Below are positions 1 to 7,306 of a stretch of DNA of 18,474 bases, in pieces. Source of the stretch: Pseudomonadota bacterium. Lineage in GTDB: Bacteria; Myxococcota; UBA9042; PHBI01. A model generated the notes under the pieces. That model saw nothing but the letters and a program-made list of their open reading frames with translations, searched no databases and had not been told where the DNA came from. The stretch is taken from NCBI GenBank assembly GCA_005788935.1, contig SYAK01000109.1:1-18474 (forward strand). The letters run 5' to 3'. Positions within the stretch are counted from its first letter, which is position 1, and every line of letters starts with the position of its first letter. The translations under genes and the position numbers were made by a program.

Positions 1-1185
1 CACCGGCTCGAGCGGCGCGCCGCCGTGGGTGTCGAAGGCGATTGAGACCTCGACGCCGGGTGTGCAGGCGGTGCCACCGGGCCCGGTGCAGGCGCCGAGC
101 CCGTCAGGTCCGCAGGTCCGGGTCCCGAGGCACTGCCCGACGCTGCAGGCCGTGGTCGCGCGCTCCGCGATGGCCCGCCCCGAGCATTCACACCCGCGCG
201 CGGGGTCATCGGGGACACACTGGGAGACCGGGGCGCCGTCGGAGCGAGCCCGCACCTCGCGGCACGTCCAGCCTTCGGGGCACTCCGCCGGGTCCCCGCA
301 AGCGACGCCGCAGAAGGCGCCGGTCGCAGGCCCGAAGTCGACGCAGCGCGCCCCTGTTCCCGCGGGCCCGAGCTCCGCCTGACAGTCAGCATCTGCGAGG
401 CATGGGCGGCATAGGTGCAGGTCCGTCTCAACGCAGCGTGTGTCGCCCGACGCGATATCCTCGCTGCAGAGGTGGCTGTCAGGACACTCGGCCTCGGTGT
501 CACAGGGCGAGGCACACCGCGACAGGCCGTCGTGTGACAGGCGGCACGCGCCGGTCGTGCAGTCGTCGTCCGTCTCGCAGTCACACCCGTCGGCGAACGG
601 GACTCGGGCGCAGTTCGGGGGGGCCGACGCGTCGTCGGCGGGCGCGGTGTCGCCGGTCGTGCCGGTGCTGTCAGTCGTGCCGGAGTCGTCGGTCGTGCCG
701 GTGCCATCGGTCGTCCCGGTGTCGTCGGTCGTGCCGGTGCCATCGGTCGTCCCGGTGTCGTCGGTCGTCCCGGTGTCGTCGGTCGTGCCGGTGTCGTCGG
801 TCGTGCCGGTGTCGTCGGTCGTCCCGGTGTCGTCGGCAGAAGTGGTGTCGTCGATCGTGCCGGTGTCGTCGGTCGTGCCGGTGTCGTCGGTCGTACCGGT
901 GTCGTCACCGCTTGAAGTATCTGCTGGGGTCGTCGTCTCCGCTTCCGGGGTCGACGCGTCTTCGTGGCCAGACGGCGCATCGGCGTCTGCTGCGCAGGTC
1001 CCGTCGAGGCAGAACAGCCCGGGGTCACACAGGCGCCCAGCGGCGCAGGCGCAGCCGCTCGTGCCCTCGAGGCAGGGTCCGCCAGCGTCGGGGGGGGGCT
1101 CTGGCTGAGCTTCACATCCTGCAACAAAGCCGGCGATCGCGATGCATACGACAGCGAAGCGGGAGAGGGCCTGTTGTAGCATCAT
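1..1185 (-). CDS. Cys-rich repeat lipoprotein, 3' end beyond window
   Basis: The frame is open from an ATG at 1185 to the left edge (395 codons), so the C-terminus is missing. GGAGG lies 5 nt before this ATG; a second ATG follows directly at 1182. Residues 1-24 form a lipoprotein signal with lipobox VAGC (Cys24), so the protein should be an exported, lipid-anchored surface or periplasmic protein. Next come a short Cys-rich segment (about 35-65), an acidic Ser/Thr/Asp stalk with fourteen TGTTDD-like hexapeptides (96-179), and a second Cys-rich region (about 191-375) with motifs such as CETDDDC and CPEGWTC, typical of small disulfide modules in myxobacterial surface proteins. The last visible residues (IAFDTHGGAPLEPV) resemble the start of an InlB B-repeat/Listeria-Bacteroides repeat. 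A run of nine C in the coding strand (1090-1098) keeps the frame. Exact function unknown. It lies 165 bp after the four-gene lipoprotein operon and may have its own promoter. Confidence 0.85.
   Translation of the reverse strand, partial: MMLQQALSRFAVVCIAIAGFVAGCEAQPEPPPDAGGPCLEGTSGCACAAGRLCDPGLFCLDGTCAADADAPSGHEDASTPEAETTTPADTSSGDDTGTTDDTGTTDDTGTIDDTTSADDTGTTDDTGTTDDTGTTDDTGTTDDTGTTDGTGTTDDTGTTDGTGTTDDSGTTDSTGTTGDTAPADDASAPPNCARVPFADGCDCETDDDCTTGACRLSHDGLSRCASPCDTEAECPDSHLCSEDIASGDTRCVETDLHLCRPCLADADCQAELGPAGTGARCVDFGPATGAFCGVACGDPAECPEGWTCREVRARSDGAPVSQCVPDDPARGCECSGRAIAERATTACSVGQCLGTRTCGPDGLGACTGPGGTACTPGVEVSIAFDTHGGAPLEPV
649..900 (-). repeat. 18-bp tandem repeat, 14 units, coding for TGTTDD
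   Basis: Fourteen consecutive 18-bp units, plus-strand consensus gtcgtcggtcgtgccggt, lie in frame inside the left-edge lipoprotein gene. On the coding strand most units read TGTTDD; variants are TGTIDD, TTSADD, TGTTDG, SGTTDS and TGTTGD. Units in the middle are nearly identical and the end units are more diverged, as expected for repeats that expand and contract by slippage. The product is an acidic, probably extended stalk that would hold the Cys-rich head away from the membrane. Because 18 is a multiple of 3, copy-number change would alter stalk length without breaking the frame. Confidence 0.9.
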
Positions 1186-1350
1186 GGTTGCCTCCGGGGC
1201 TGGTTCAGGGTCGCATTTCGAGACCCCAAGACAGCACGGGAGGGCGAGTTCAGCAATGAGTGAGCGTGTCGCTTTGCGTTCTTCTTTGCATTACGTGGGG
1301 GTTTACCTCGGGTTGCACTCAGGCGACGACAGTGAACGGCGCGGAGTGCC
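1186..1350. other. Intergenic region between two minus-strand lipoprotein genes
   Basis: These 165 bp separate the last IgGFc-type gene from the left-edge lipoprotein gene. It is the longest gap in the left-hand minus-strand cluster and has AT-richer patches than its surroundings, so it could hold a separate promoter for the downstream gene, but I see no convincing -35/-10 pair. A 6-bp inverted repeat (GCACTC / GAGTGC with a loop of about 23 nt) follows the upstream stop; it is too weak to call a terminator. GGAGG at 1191-1195 (minus strand) is the ribosome binding site of the downstream gene. Confidence 0.4.
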
Positions 1351-3258
1351 TCAGGGCGCGCGGTCGACGAGGTTCAGGCCGGCCGCGTAGCCGTAGGAGA
1401 CGTCGTCGTCGTAGCCGTAGGCGATGACGCCGACGGGCTTGTCGGCGGTGACCGTGTGGACACCGTCCTGCACGGCCATGCGAGCGGCCTTCCAGTCGGG
1501 GCCGATGCCGACGAAGCTGGACGCCGCCATCACCTGCCCGTCGAGCGTCACGGTGGCGTCGGCGGGCGCCACGATGTTGATGAAGTCGAAGGCATATTTG
1601 TTCGGTGACAGAAACACGTAGCTGTCGCGGAACTGCGAGGTCGGCGGCACGAGGATGAGCGTCGGGTCGCCGAGGGCCTGACACGAACACGGCTTGCCGG
1701 GCTGGCAGGCGCAGACGTGGGCGTCAGGGCAGCCAGCCGTGGCGCCCGCGGTCGTGCACTCGGGTGACATGCAGAGGAAGGAGTAGGTCCCGTTCGGACG
1801 CTGACCGTACTTGCAGGTATAGGCGGGACTGCAGTCGGCGTTCGTCACGCAGGTCGCGCCGGGCGACTTCGGCAGGATTTCCGCCGAGCTCGCGAGGACC
1901 TGCCCCACCATCACGGGCTTGTCGGCGCTGATGACGAAGTCGCTGGTGGATGGGAAGTCGACGAACTTGCCACGGTTCAGCGTGACCGGCGCGCGCACCG
2001 AGGCGGGCTCGAAGGTGACCTGCGTCCCGTCCACGGCGGCGACGATGCGCCAGTAATCGGGGGCGAGCCCGCGCGGATTCGAGCGGGCCGCCACGTAGCG
2101 TGTGCCCCACGTGGCGACCGGGTAGAGCTGGTGCTCGAGGTGGTCGACGCAGCACAGCTCGCGCTCGCGCGCCACCTGCATGGAGGCCGACAGCCCGCCC
2201 TCATGGCCGCCGAAGACGCCGACCGGGTGTGTCGCGGTCACAATCGAGCCCGTCAGGTCACCCTCGGTCTGGTCCGACTTGACGTTCAGGACCTGATAGG
2301 GCTCGAGCGTGACGGTGTGGCTCTGGCCAGCGGACAGCGCTGGCAGCCCACCGCCCTGCAGGGTGCGCGTGGTCGGGGTGATGGTGACCTCGGTCGCCGC
2401 CCCTGCAGCCACCACGCTGAAGGTGCCGCGGAACGGCGGGCTGGCCGGGATCTGCTCGCGCGACATGACGATGAACTCGGTCGCGAAGGTGTCGACGGGC
2501 AGCAGCAGCGAGGCGTCGTTCGAGTAGACGGCCACGTTCTCGAGCGGGTTGAACTGGTAGGCGACCACGGGCGCTGTCGCCTCGATGCGGTAGCCGGCCC
2601 AGTGCAGGCCCGGGGACCCCATGTTGCGGGTCGGCAGCGTCAGGATTTCCAGCGTGCCGGGCGCGACCTCTCGGGTGAGGACCTCGGCGGGGTTGGTCGA
2701 GGCGCTGTCGCGTCGCGTCACACGCACCGTCGCGCGCAGGGTCCCGAGGTTTGACACGATGACGGCATAGGGCGCACTCGCGGCCGCGCCGTTGTTGTCG
2801 AGGTCGACCGCCCAGTACTCACAGCCAGCGTTATTGCGCGTCTTCGGATCCCTGGAGCACGCGGGCACGCAGCTGCCATTGTTGCAGGCGAGCCCCTGGC
2901 TGGCGCAGTCGCTCGCTGGCTGCCACGTCCCCGCGTCCCCGCAGCGCTCGCTGGCGCTCCCGTTGCAGCGCCGCTCGCCCACCGTGCACGCGCCGGGCGC
3001 CGCGTCGGCCTCCCCGGTCGCGGCGTCCTCGGTCGCTGTCACGTCCTCGACGGCGGCGATGTCCTCGCTGGCTGCGTCCGGGCTGGGCGGGGTCGTGGCT
3101 TCCTCGTCGCCCGCGTCTCCGGCGGGCGGCACGAGGACGCCCTCGTCAGGCACGGCGCCGCCTGGCACATCTGTCCCATCGCCAGTCGAGCCACTGCCGG
3201 GGCAGCCGGCGGCGACGAGGGAGGCGAGCAGGGCGAGGGTCGGTGAGGTGCGGCGCAT
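1351..3258 (-). CDS. IgGFc-binding-domain lipoprotein, paralog 4 of array
   Basis: 635 residues, ATG at 3258, stop TGA. GGAG 7 nt upstream supports this start over in-frame upstream codons that overlap the previous gene. Residues 1-19 are a lipoprotein signal (AAGC, Cys19), followed by an acidic Ala/Asp/Glu/Thr/Pro stalk (20-90) and one Cys module (91-134, beginning CTVGERRCNG). The IgGFc-binding-type domain (PF17517-like, my recognition) runs from CEYWAVDLDN (146) to the end (GYDDDVSYGYAAGLNLVD). Landmarks are YQFNPLEN (234), DHLEHQLYP (372) and GDPTLILVPP (530). A Cys-rich insert (470-526, including CVTNADC and CACQPGKPCSC) interrupts the domain. The family was named after a mucus protein binding IgG Fc; in bacteria the ligand is unknown, so adhesion or surface binding is only an inference. 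Last of four closely spaced paralogs; closest to the gene at 3294-5141. Confidence 0.92.
   Translation of the reverse strand: MRRTSPTLALLASLVAAGCPGSGSTGDGTDVPGGAVPDEGVLVPPAGDAGDEEATTPPSPDAASEDIAAVEDVTATEDAATGEADAAPGACTVGERRCNGSASERCGDAGTWQPASDCASQGLACNNGSCVPACSRDPKTRNNAGCEYWAVDLDNNGAAASAPYAVIVSNLGTLRATVRVTRRDSASTNPAEVLTREVAPGTLEILTLPTRNMGSPGLHWAGYRIEATAPVVAYQFNPLENVAVYSNDASLLLPVDTFATEFIVMSREQIPASPPFRGTFSVVAAGAATEVTITPTTRTLQGGGLPALSAGQSHTVTLEPYQVLNVKSDQTEGDLTGSIVTATHPVGVFGGHEGGLSASMQVARERELCCVDHLEHQLYPVATWGTRYVAARSNPRGLAPDYWRIVAAVDGTQVTFEPASVRAPVTLNRGKFVDFPSTSDFVISADKPVMVGQVLASSAEILPKSPGATCVTNADCSPAYTCKYGQRPNGTYSFLCMSPECTTAGATAGCPDAHVCACQPGKPCSCQALGDPTLILVPPTSQFRDSYVFLSPNKYAFDFINIVAPADATVTLDGQVMAASSFVGIGPDWKAARMAVQDGVHTVTADKPVGVIAYGYDDDVSYGYAAGLNLVDRAP
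1361..1407. repeat. 47-bp direct repeat at 3' end of paralog 4
   Basis: Identical over 47 bases to 7317-7363, the corresponding 3' end of paralog 1. It encodes the common C-terminus DDVSYGYAAGLNLVDR. The first and last genes of the array are thus bracketed by a direct repeat about 6 kb apart. Confidence 0.85.
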
Positions 3259-3293
3259 GGCGGGTCTCCGTGAGGGCGGGCCGGGGTCGGCGT

Positions 3294-5141
3294 TCAGCGA
3301 TCGACCAGGTTCAGGCCGCCCGCGTAGCCGTACGAGACGTCGTCGTCGTAGCCATAGACGACGACGCCGACCGGCTTGCTGGCGTTCAGGCGGTGAACCC
3401 CGTCCTGAACGAGCAGGCGCGCGACCTTCCACTGGCCGCCCACCGCGGTGAAGTACTCGGGACCGACGTCGCGGTCATCGAGACGGACCGAGGCGTCAGA
3501 GGGCGCGACGATGTTGACGTAGTCGAACGCGTACTTGTTGGGCGTCAGGAAGACGTAGCTGTCGCGGTACTGCGACGCGGGCGGCACCATGATGAGCGTC
3601 GGGTCCCCGAGCGGCTGGCAGCGGCACCCGGGGTCGGCGGGGTCGCAGACGCAGACGTGGGCGGCGGGGCAGCCCGCGGTTGACCCTGCGGTCGAGCACG
3701 TCGGAGGCAGGCACATCAGCTCCTCCTGCCCGTTGCGCAGCCGCCCCATCTCGCAGCTCTGGGAGGCGTCGCAGCCCGATTCGTCGAAGCACGGGGCCTT
3801 GTAGGCGACCTCGGTGATCTCCCCCGAGCTCGCGAGGATCTGCCCCACCATGACCGGCTTGTCGGCGTTGATGATGAAGTCCGCGGTCGACGGGAAGTCC
3901 ACCCACTCGCCGCGGCCGAGGGACACGGGGCTGTGGGCCGAGGACGGGTCGAAGGTGACGCGCGTACCGTCCTCCGAGGCGACGATGCGCCAGTAGTCGG
4001 GGGCGCGCCCGCGGGCCTGCGCCCGGGTGGCGAGGTAGGTCGTACCCCAGGTGGCGACCGGGTACAGCTGGTGCTCGAGGTGGTCGAAGCAGCACAGGTA
4101 GCGGTCACGCGCCTCCGTCAACGGGGCCGAGAGGGCGCCCTCGTGGCCCGCGAAGACGCCGACCGGGCGGTTCGCGGTGATCACCGTGCCGGTGAGATCC
4201 GAGCCCATCCCGTTCGAGCGCACGTTCAGCACCTGATAGGGCTCGAGGGTGACGGTGTGGCGCTCGCCCCAGCTGAGCGACGGCAGGCCGCCGCCAGCCT
4301 GCGTCTCGCCGGTCGCAGTGATGGTCACCTCGGTCGCGGCGCCCGCTGCGACCACGCTGAAGAAGCCGCGCGTCGGCGGCTGGGCCGGGACCTCTTCGTG
4401 CGACAGCACGATGAATTCGGTCCCGAAGGTGTCCGCGGGCAGCAGCAGCGAGGCGTCGTTCGAGTAGACGCCGACGTTCTCGAGCGGGTTGAACTGGTAG
4501 GCAATGACAGGCGCGGTCGACGTGATCTTGTAGCCCGCCCAGTGCAGCCCCGTCGCGAGCATATTGCGCGTCGGCAGCGACAGGATTTCAAGCGAACCCG
4601 GGGCTACGTCGCGGCGCATGACCTCCGCGGGCGGTGCGCTGGCGTTGTCGCGCCGCGTCACCGTGACCGTCGCCGGGATGGTGCCGAGGTTCGAGACGAT
4701 GACCGCGAACGGCGCCGAGACCGCCTCGCCGCTGTTGTCGAGGTCGACGGCCCAGTACTCGCAGCCAGCGTTCGTGCGCAGCTTCGGGTCACGCGCGCAG
4801 GCACCGACGCAATTGCCGAGGTTGCACGTCATGTTTTGCGCCCCGCAGTCGCTCGCGACCGCCCACGCGCCGCTCGCGTCGCAGACCTCGGCGACAGCGC
4901 CGCTGCAGCGCTTGGCCTGAGGCGTGCATGCGCCGCCGCTTGTCGCGGTGTCGAGGCCGCCGCTCGTCGCGGTGTCCGTGCCAGCGGGGGGCTGCGCGGT
5001 GTCACCGCCGCCGAGCACGACGTCGCCGCCACCGGGCGTCGGGGTGGTCCCCGTGTCGCCCGAGGTGTCGTCATCGGAGCATGCGCTGAGAGGGAGCGCC
5101 GTGAGGACGCAGAGGAGGAGCCGTGGCAGACGGGTTCGCAT
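3294..5141 (-). CDS. IgGFc-binding-domain lipoprotein, paralog 3 of array
   Basis: 615 residues, ATG at 5141 with GAGG 7-8 nt upstream, stop TGA. The signal ends in a clear lipobox LSAC (Cys21). A stalk with small repeats (TATSGG twice, 22-71) leads to a single Cys module (72-115) and the IgGFc-binding-type domain (127-615, CEYWAVDLDN to GYDDDVSYGYAGGLNLVDR). The domain carries the Cys-rich insert at about 451-508. It shares with the 1351-3258 paralog one N-terminal Cys module, a PAEV motif after the RRDxAS segment, and about seven extra residues before CCxDHLEHQLYP. These traits separate the two from the pair upstream. It ends in VDR, without the final Ala-Pro of its siblings. 35 bp separate it from the next gene, so co-transcription is likely. 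The ligand is unknown. Confidence 0.92.
   Translation of the reverse strand: MRTRLPRLLLCVLTALPLSACSDDDTSGDTGTTPTPGGGDVVLGGGDTAQPPAGTDTATSGGLDTATSGGACTPQAKRCSGAVAEVCDASGAWAVASDCGAQNMTCNLGNCVGACARDPKLRTNAGCEYWAVDLDNSGEAVSAPFAVIVSNLGTIPATVTVTRRDNASAPPAEVMRRDVAPGSLEILSLPTRNMLATGLHWAGYKITSTAPVIAYQFNPLENVGVYSNDASLLLPADTFGTEFIVLSHEEVPAQPPTRGFFSVVAAGAATEVTITATGETQAGGGLPSLSWGERHTVTLEPYQVLNVRSNGMGSDLTGTVITANRPVGVFAGHEGALSAPLTEARDRYLCCFDHLEHQLYPVATWGTTYLATRAQARGRAPDYWRIVASEDGTRVTFDPSSAHSPVSLGRGEWVDFPSTADFIINADKPVMVGQILASSGEITEVAYKAPCFDESGCDASQSCEMGRLRNGQEELMCLPPTCSTAGSTAGCPAAHVCVCDPADPGCRCQPLGDPTLIMVPPASQYRDSYVFLTPNKYAFDYVNIVAPSDASVRLDDRDVGPEYFTAVGGQWKVARLLVQDGVHRLNASKPVGVVVYGYDDDVSYGYAGGLNLVDR
4436..4502. 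repeat. 67-bp direct repeat inside paralog 3
   Basis: These 67 bases are identical to 6288-6354 in the neighbouring paralog. They encode the conserved core AYQFNPLENVGVYSNDASLL. Identity at third codon positions as well as in protein suggests recent duplication or gene conversion between the tandem genes. Confidence 0.85.
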
Positions 5142-5190
5142 GGAGGACCTCAGGTAGGGCAGGGGGGCTTGCGCTGGGATGGGACAGGGC

Positions 5191-7266
5191 TCAGGGGGCG
5201 CGATCGACGAGGTTCAGACCGGCTGCGTAGCCGTAGGACACGTCGTCGTCGAACCCGTAGGCGACGACCCCGACGGCCTTCGTCGCGGTGACCTTGTGGA
5301 CGCCGTCGGCCACCGCGATCCGGGCGACCTTCCAGGCGCCGCCGATCGCGACGAAGCGGTCGGCCGCGACCTGCTGGCCGTCGAGCGTCACGACCGCGTC
5401 GGCCGGTGCGACGATGTTGATGTAATCGAAGGCGTACTTGTTGGGCGATAGAAAGACGTAGCTGTCGCGGTACTGGGAGGTCGGCGGGACGAGGATGAGG
5501 CTCGGGTCGCCGAGCGGCTGGCAGGAGCAGCTCCCCTGCGGGCAGGCGCAGACGTGGCCGGCGGGGCAGCCGTTGGTCGAGCCGGCCGCCGAGCACTCTG
5601 GTGGCAAGCATCCATCAAAGAAGTCGCAGGTGTAGCCCGGGTCGCAGTCGGAGTCGCGCGAGCAATCGGAGCCAGGCGGCAGGTTCACGATTTCTCCCGA
5701 ACTCGCGAGGAGCTGCCCGACCATCACCGGCTTGTCGGCTGTGATGACGAAGTCGATCGTCGCCGGGAAGTCGATGAACTTCCCGCGGTTCAGGGTCACC
5801 GGCGCGTGCGCGGACGCGGGCGAGAACGTCACCGTCGTCCCATCCTCGGCCGCCACGACGCGCCAGTAGTCCGGCGCCACGCCGCGCGGCTGCGAGCGGG
5901 CCGCGATGTAGCTCGTGCCCCAGGTCGACACCGGGTAGAGCTGGTGCTCGAGGTGGTCGACGCAGCAGCGCTCGGCTGAAGGTGCGCCTTCGTGCCCGCC
6001 GAAGACGCCGATCGGGCGCGTCGACGTGACGACGGTCCCGGTCAGGTCGCCCGCGTCGATGTCGGTCTTGATGTTCAGGACCTGGAAGGGCTCGAGCGCC
6101 ACGGTGTGGCTCTGGCCGGCGTTCAGTGCCGGAAGTCCGCCGCCCGCCTGGGTCCTCGCGGTCGGCGTGATCGTCACGGAGGTGTTGGCGCTGCCGGCCA
6201 CAACGTTGAAGGCGCCCCGGAACGCGGCGTCGCGCCCCTGGACCTGCTTGCGAGACATGACGATGAACTCTTTGGCGAACGTGTCGACGGGCAGCAGCAG
6301 CGAGGCGTCGTTCGAGTAGACGCCGACGTTCTCGAGCGGGTTGAACTGGTAGGCGACGACGGGAGCGGTCGATTCGATGTGGTAGCCCGCCCAGTGGAGG
6401 CCGGGCGTCGACATGTTCCGCGCGGGCAAGGCCAGGATTTCGAGCGAGCCGGGGGCGACGGCTCGCTGCAGCACCTGAGCGGGGTCGCTGGTGGCGTTGT
6501 CGCGACGGGTCACGGTCACGGTGGCGGGGATCGTGCCGAGGTTCGAGACGATGACCGCGTACTGCGCCATCACGGCGTCGCCGAGGTTGTCGAGGTCGGC
6601 AGCCCAGTACTCGCAGCCAGCGTTCGTGCGGGCCTTCGGATCGCGCGAACACGCAGGCGCACACGCGCCGAGGCTGCACGTCAGCCCCTGCGGCGCGCAG
6701 TCGTCGCCGACCACCCATCCGCCTGCGTCATCGCAGGTCTCGATGACCGTCCCGTTGCAGCGACGGCTGCCCGGGCTGCAGTCGAGGCAAAGGCCGTCCT
6801 GGCAGAGCCGACCTTCGGCACACACCGTGACAGGCTGCGTGCCCTGGCCGTTGGGCAGGCACTGGACGACGGTGCTGCCCTCGCACAGGCGGGTGTTCGG
6901 GGTGCACGCGGAGCAGGCGCCACCTGCGCAGCCCGAGGGGCACGCGGCCGTGGTCCAGCTGCGCCCATCGCCACCGCAGGTCGCGAGCTGACTGCCGTCG
7001 CAGCGCGTCTCGCCTGGCACGCACGTGGACGGCAGCGGGGTTCCGGTGTCGGCGCTGGGCGAGGTCGTGTCCGCGTTGTCAGGCTGGGCGGCGTCCGTTC
7101 CGGCCGGTGTCGCGGCGTCCGCCGAGATCGGGCGGTCGTCCGCGTCGGGCGACAGGGCGTTGGCGTCGTTGCTGCCCGCGGCCGTGTCGGGGTCCGAGCA
7201 GGCTGCGAGCGAGAGCCCGAGGAGCGCGCTCGTGATGAGGCGACGAAGCGATGGCTGGTCATGCAT
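5191..7266 (-). CDS. IgGFc-binding-domain lipoprotein, paralog 2 of array
   Basis: 691 residues, ATG at 7266, stop TGA. Only a weak purine stretch (GAGAG) precedes this ATG; an upstream ATG at 7317 would overlap the preceding gene and place a Pro-rich segment before the signal, so 7266 is preferred. Lipobox LAAC (Cys23), Asp/Ala/Thr stalk (24-80), then three consecutive Cys modules (about 82-118, 121-162, 163-202) built on C-x-P/x-G-x-x-x-C-x-G and ending in CSRDPKARTNAG. The IgGFc-binding-type domain covers 218-691, with the shared landmarks YQFNPLENVGVYSND, DHLEHQLYPVSTWGT and SYVFLSPNKYAFD. Its internal Cys insert is the shortest of the four. It pairs with the 7307-9403 gene by module number and by the short segment before CCVDHLEHQLYP. 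Gaps of 40 and 49 bp to its neighbours suggest one transcript. Likely an exported surface lipoprotein; binding partner unknown. Confidence 0.92.
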   Translation of the reverse strand: MHDQPSLRRLITSALLGLSLAACSDPDTAAGSNDANALSPDADDRPISADAATPAGTDAAQPDNADTTSPSADTGTPLPSTCVPGETRCDGSQLATCGGDGRSWTTAACPSGCAGGACSACTPNTRLCEGSTVVQCLPNGQGTQPVTVCAEGRLCQDGLCLDCSPGSRRCNGTVIETCDDAGGWVVGDDCAPQGLTCSLGACAPACSRDPKARTNAGCEYWAADLDNLGDAVMAQYAVIVSNLGTIPATVTVTRRDNATSDPAQVLQRAVAPGSLEILALPARNMSTPGLHWAGYHIESTAPVVAYQFNPLENVGVYSNDASLLLPVDTFAKEFIVMSRKQVQGRDAAFRGAFNVVAGSANTSVTITPTARTQAGGGLPALNAGQSHTVALEPFQVLNIKTDIDAGDLTGTVVTSTRPIGVFGGHEGAPSAERCCVDHLEHQLYPVSTWGTSYIAARSQPRGVAPDYWRVVAAEDGTTVTFSPASAHAPVTLNRGKFIDFPATIDFVITADKPVMVGQLLASSGEIVNLPPGSDCSRDSDCDPGYTCDFFDGCLPPECSAAGSTNGCPAGHVCACPQGSCSCQPLGDPSLILVPPTSQYRDSYVFLSPNKYAFDYINIVAPADAVVTLDGQQVAADRFVAIGGAWKVARIAVADGVHKVTATKAVGVVAYGFDDDVSYGYAAGLNLVDRAP
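6288..6354. repeat. 67-bp direct repeat inside paralog 2
   Basis: Partner copy of 4436-4502, same orientation and same place in the IgGFc-type domain. Unequal crossing-over between the two would delete or duplicate one gene. Confidence 0.85.
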
Positions 7267-7306
7267 GGGGGCTCTCAGGGGCGGAAGAGAGGGGTGGGGG
7301 CCGGGC

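Noticed and set aside
649..900. CRISPR-like look of the short repeats
   Set aside because: Units are 18 bp, directly adjacent with no spacers, and in frame within a protein gene.
1090..1098. Suspected frame shift at a run of nine G near the start of the left-edge gene
   Set aside because: Translation with exactly nine C on the coding strand gives an unbroken frame from the signal peptide into the Cys-rich region.
42..1259. Long plus-strand open frames, including one of VVPVSS-like repeats (440-1108)
   Set aside because: They are antisense to the left-edge lipoprotein gene, which has a ribosome site, lipoprotein signal and Cys-rich modules. The repeats are only the reverse reading of the TGTTDD units.
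3259..3432. Upstream start for the last paralog, giving 693 residues
   Set aside because: The extra 58 residues are Arg/Pro-rich, overlap the previous gene and would bury the lipoprotein signal. The ATG at 3258 has GGAG at good spacing.
3933..5291. 452-residue plus-strand open frame, and the similar ones at 5992-7383 and 8132-9781
   Set aside because: All lie antisense to the lipoprotein paralogs at matching positions. They recur only because the paralogs recur.
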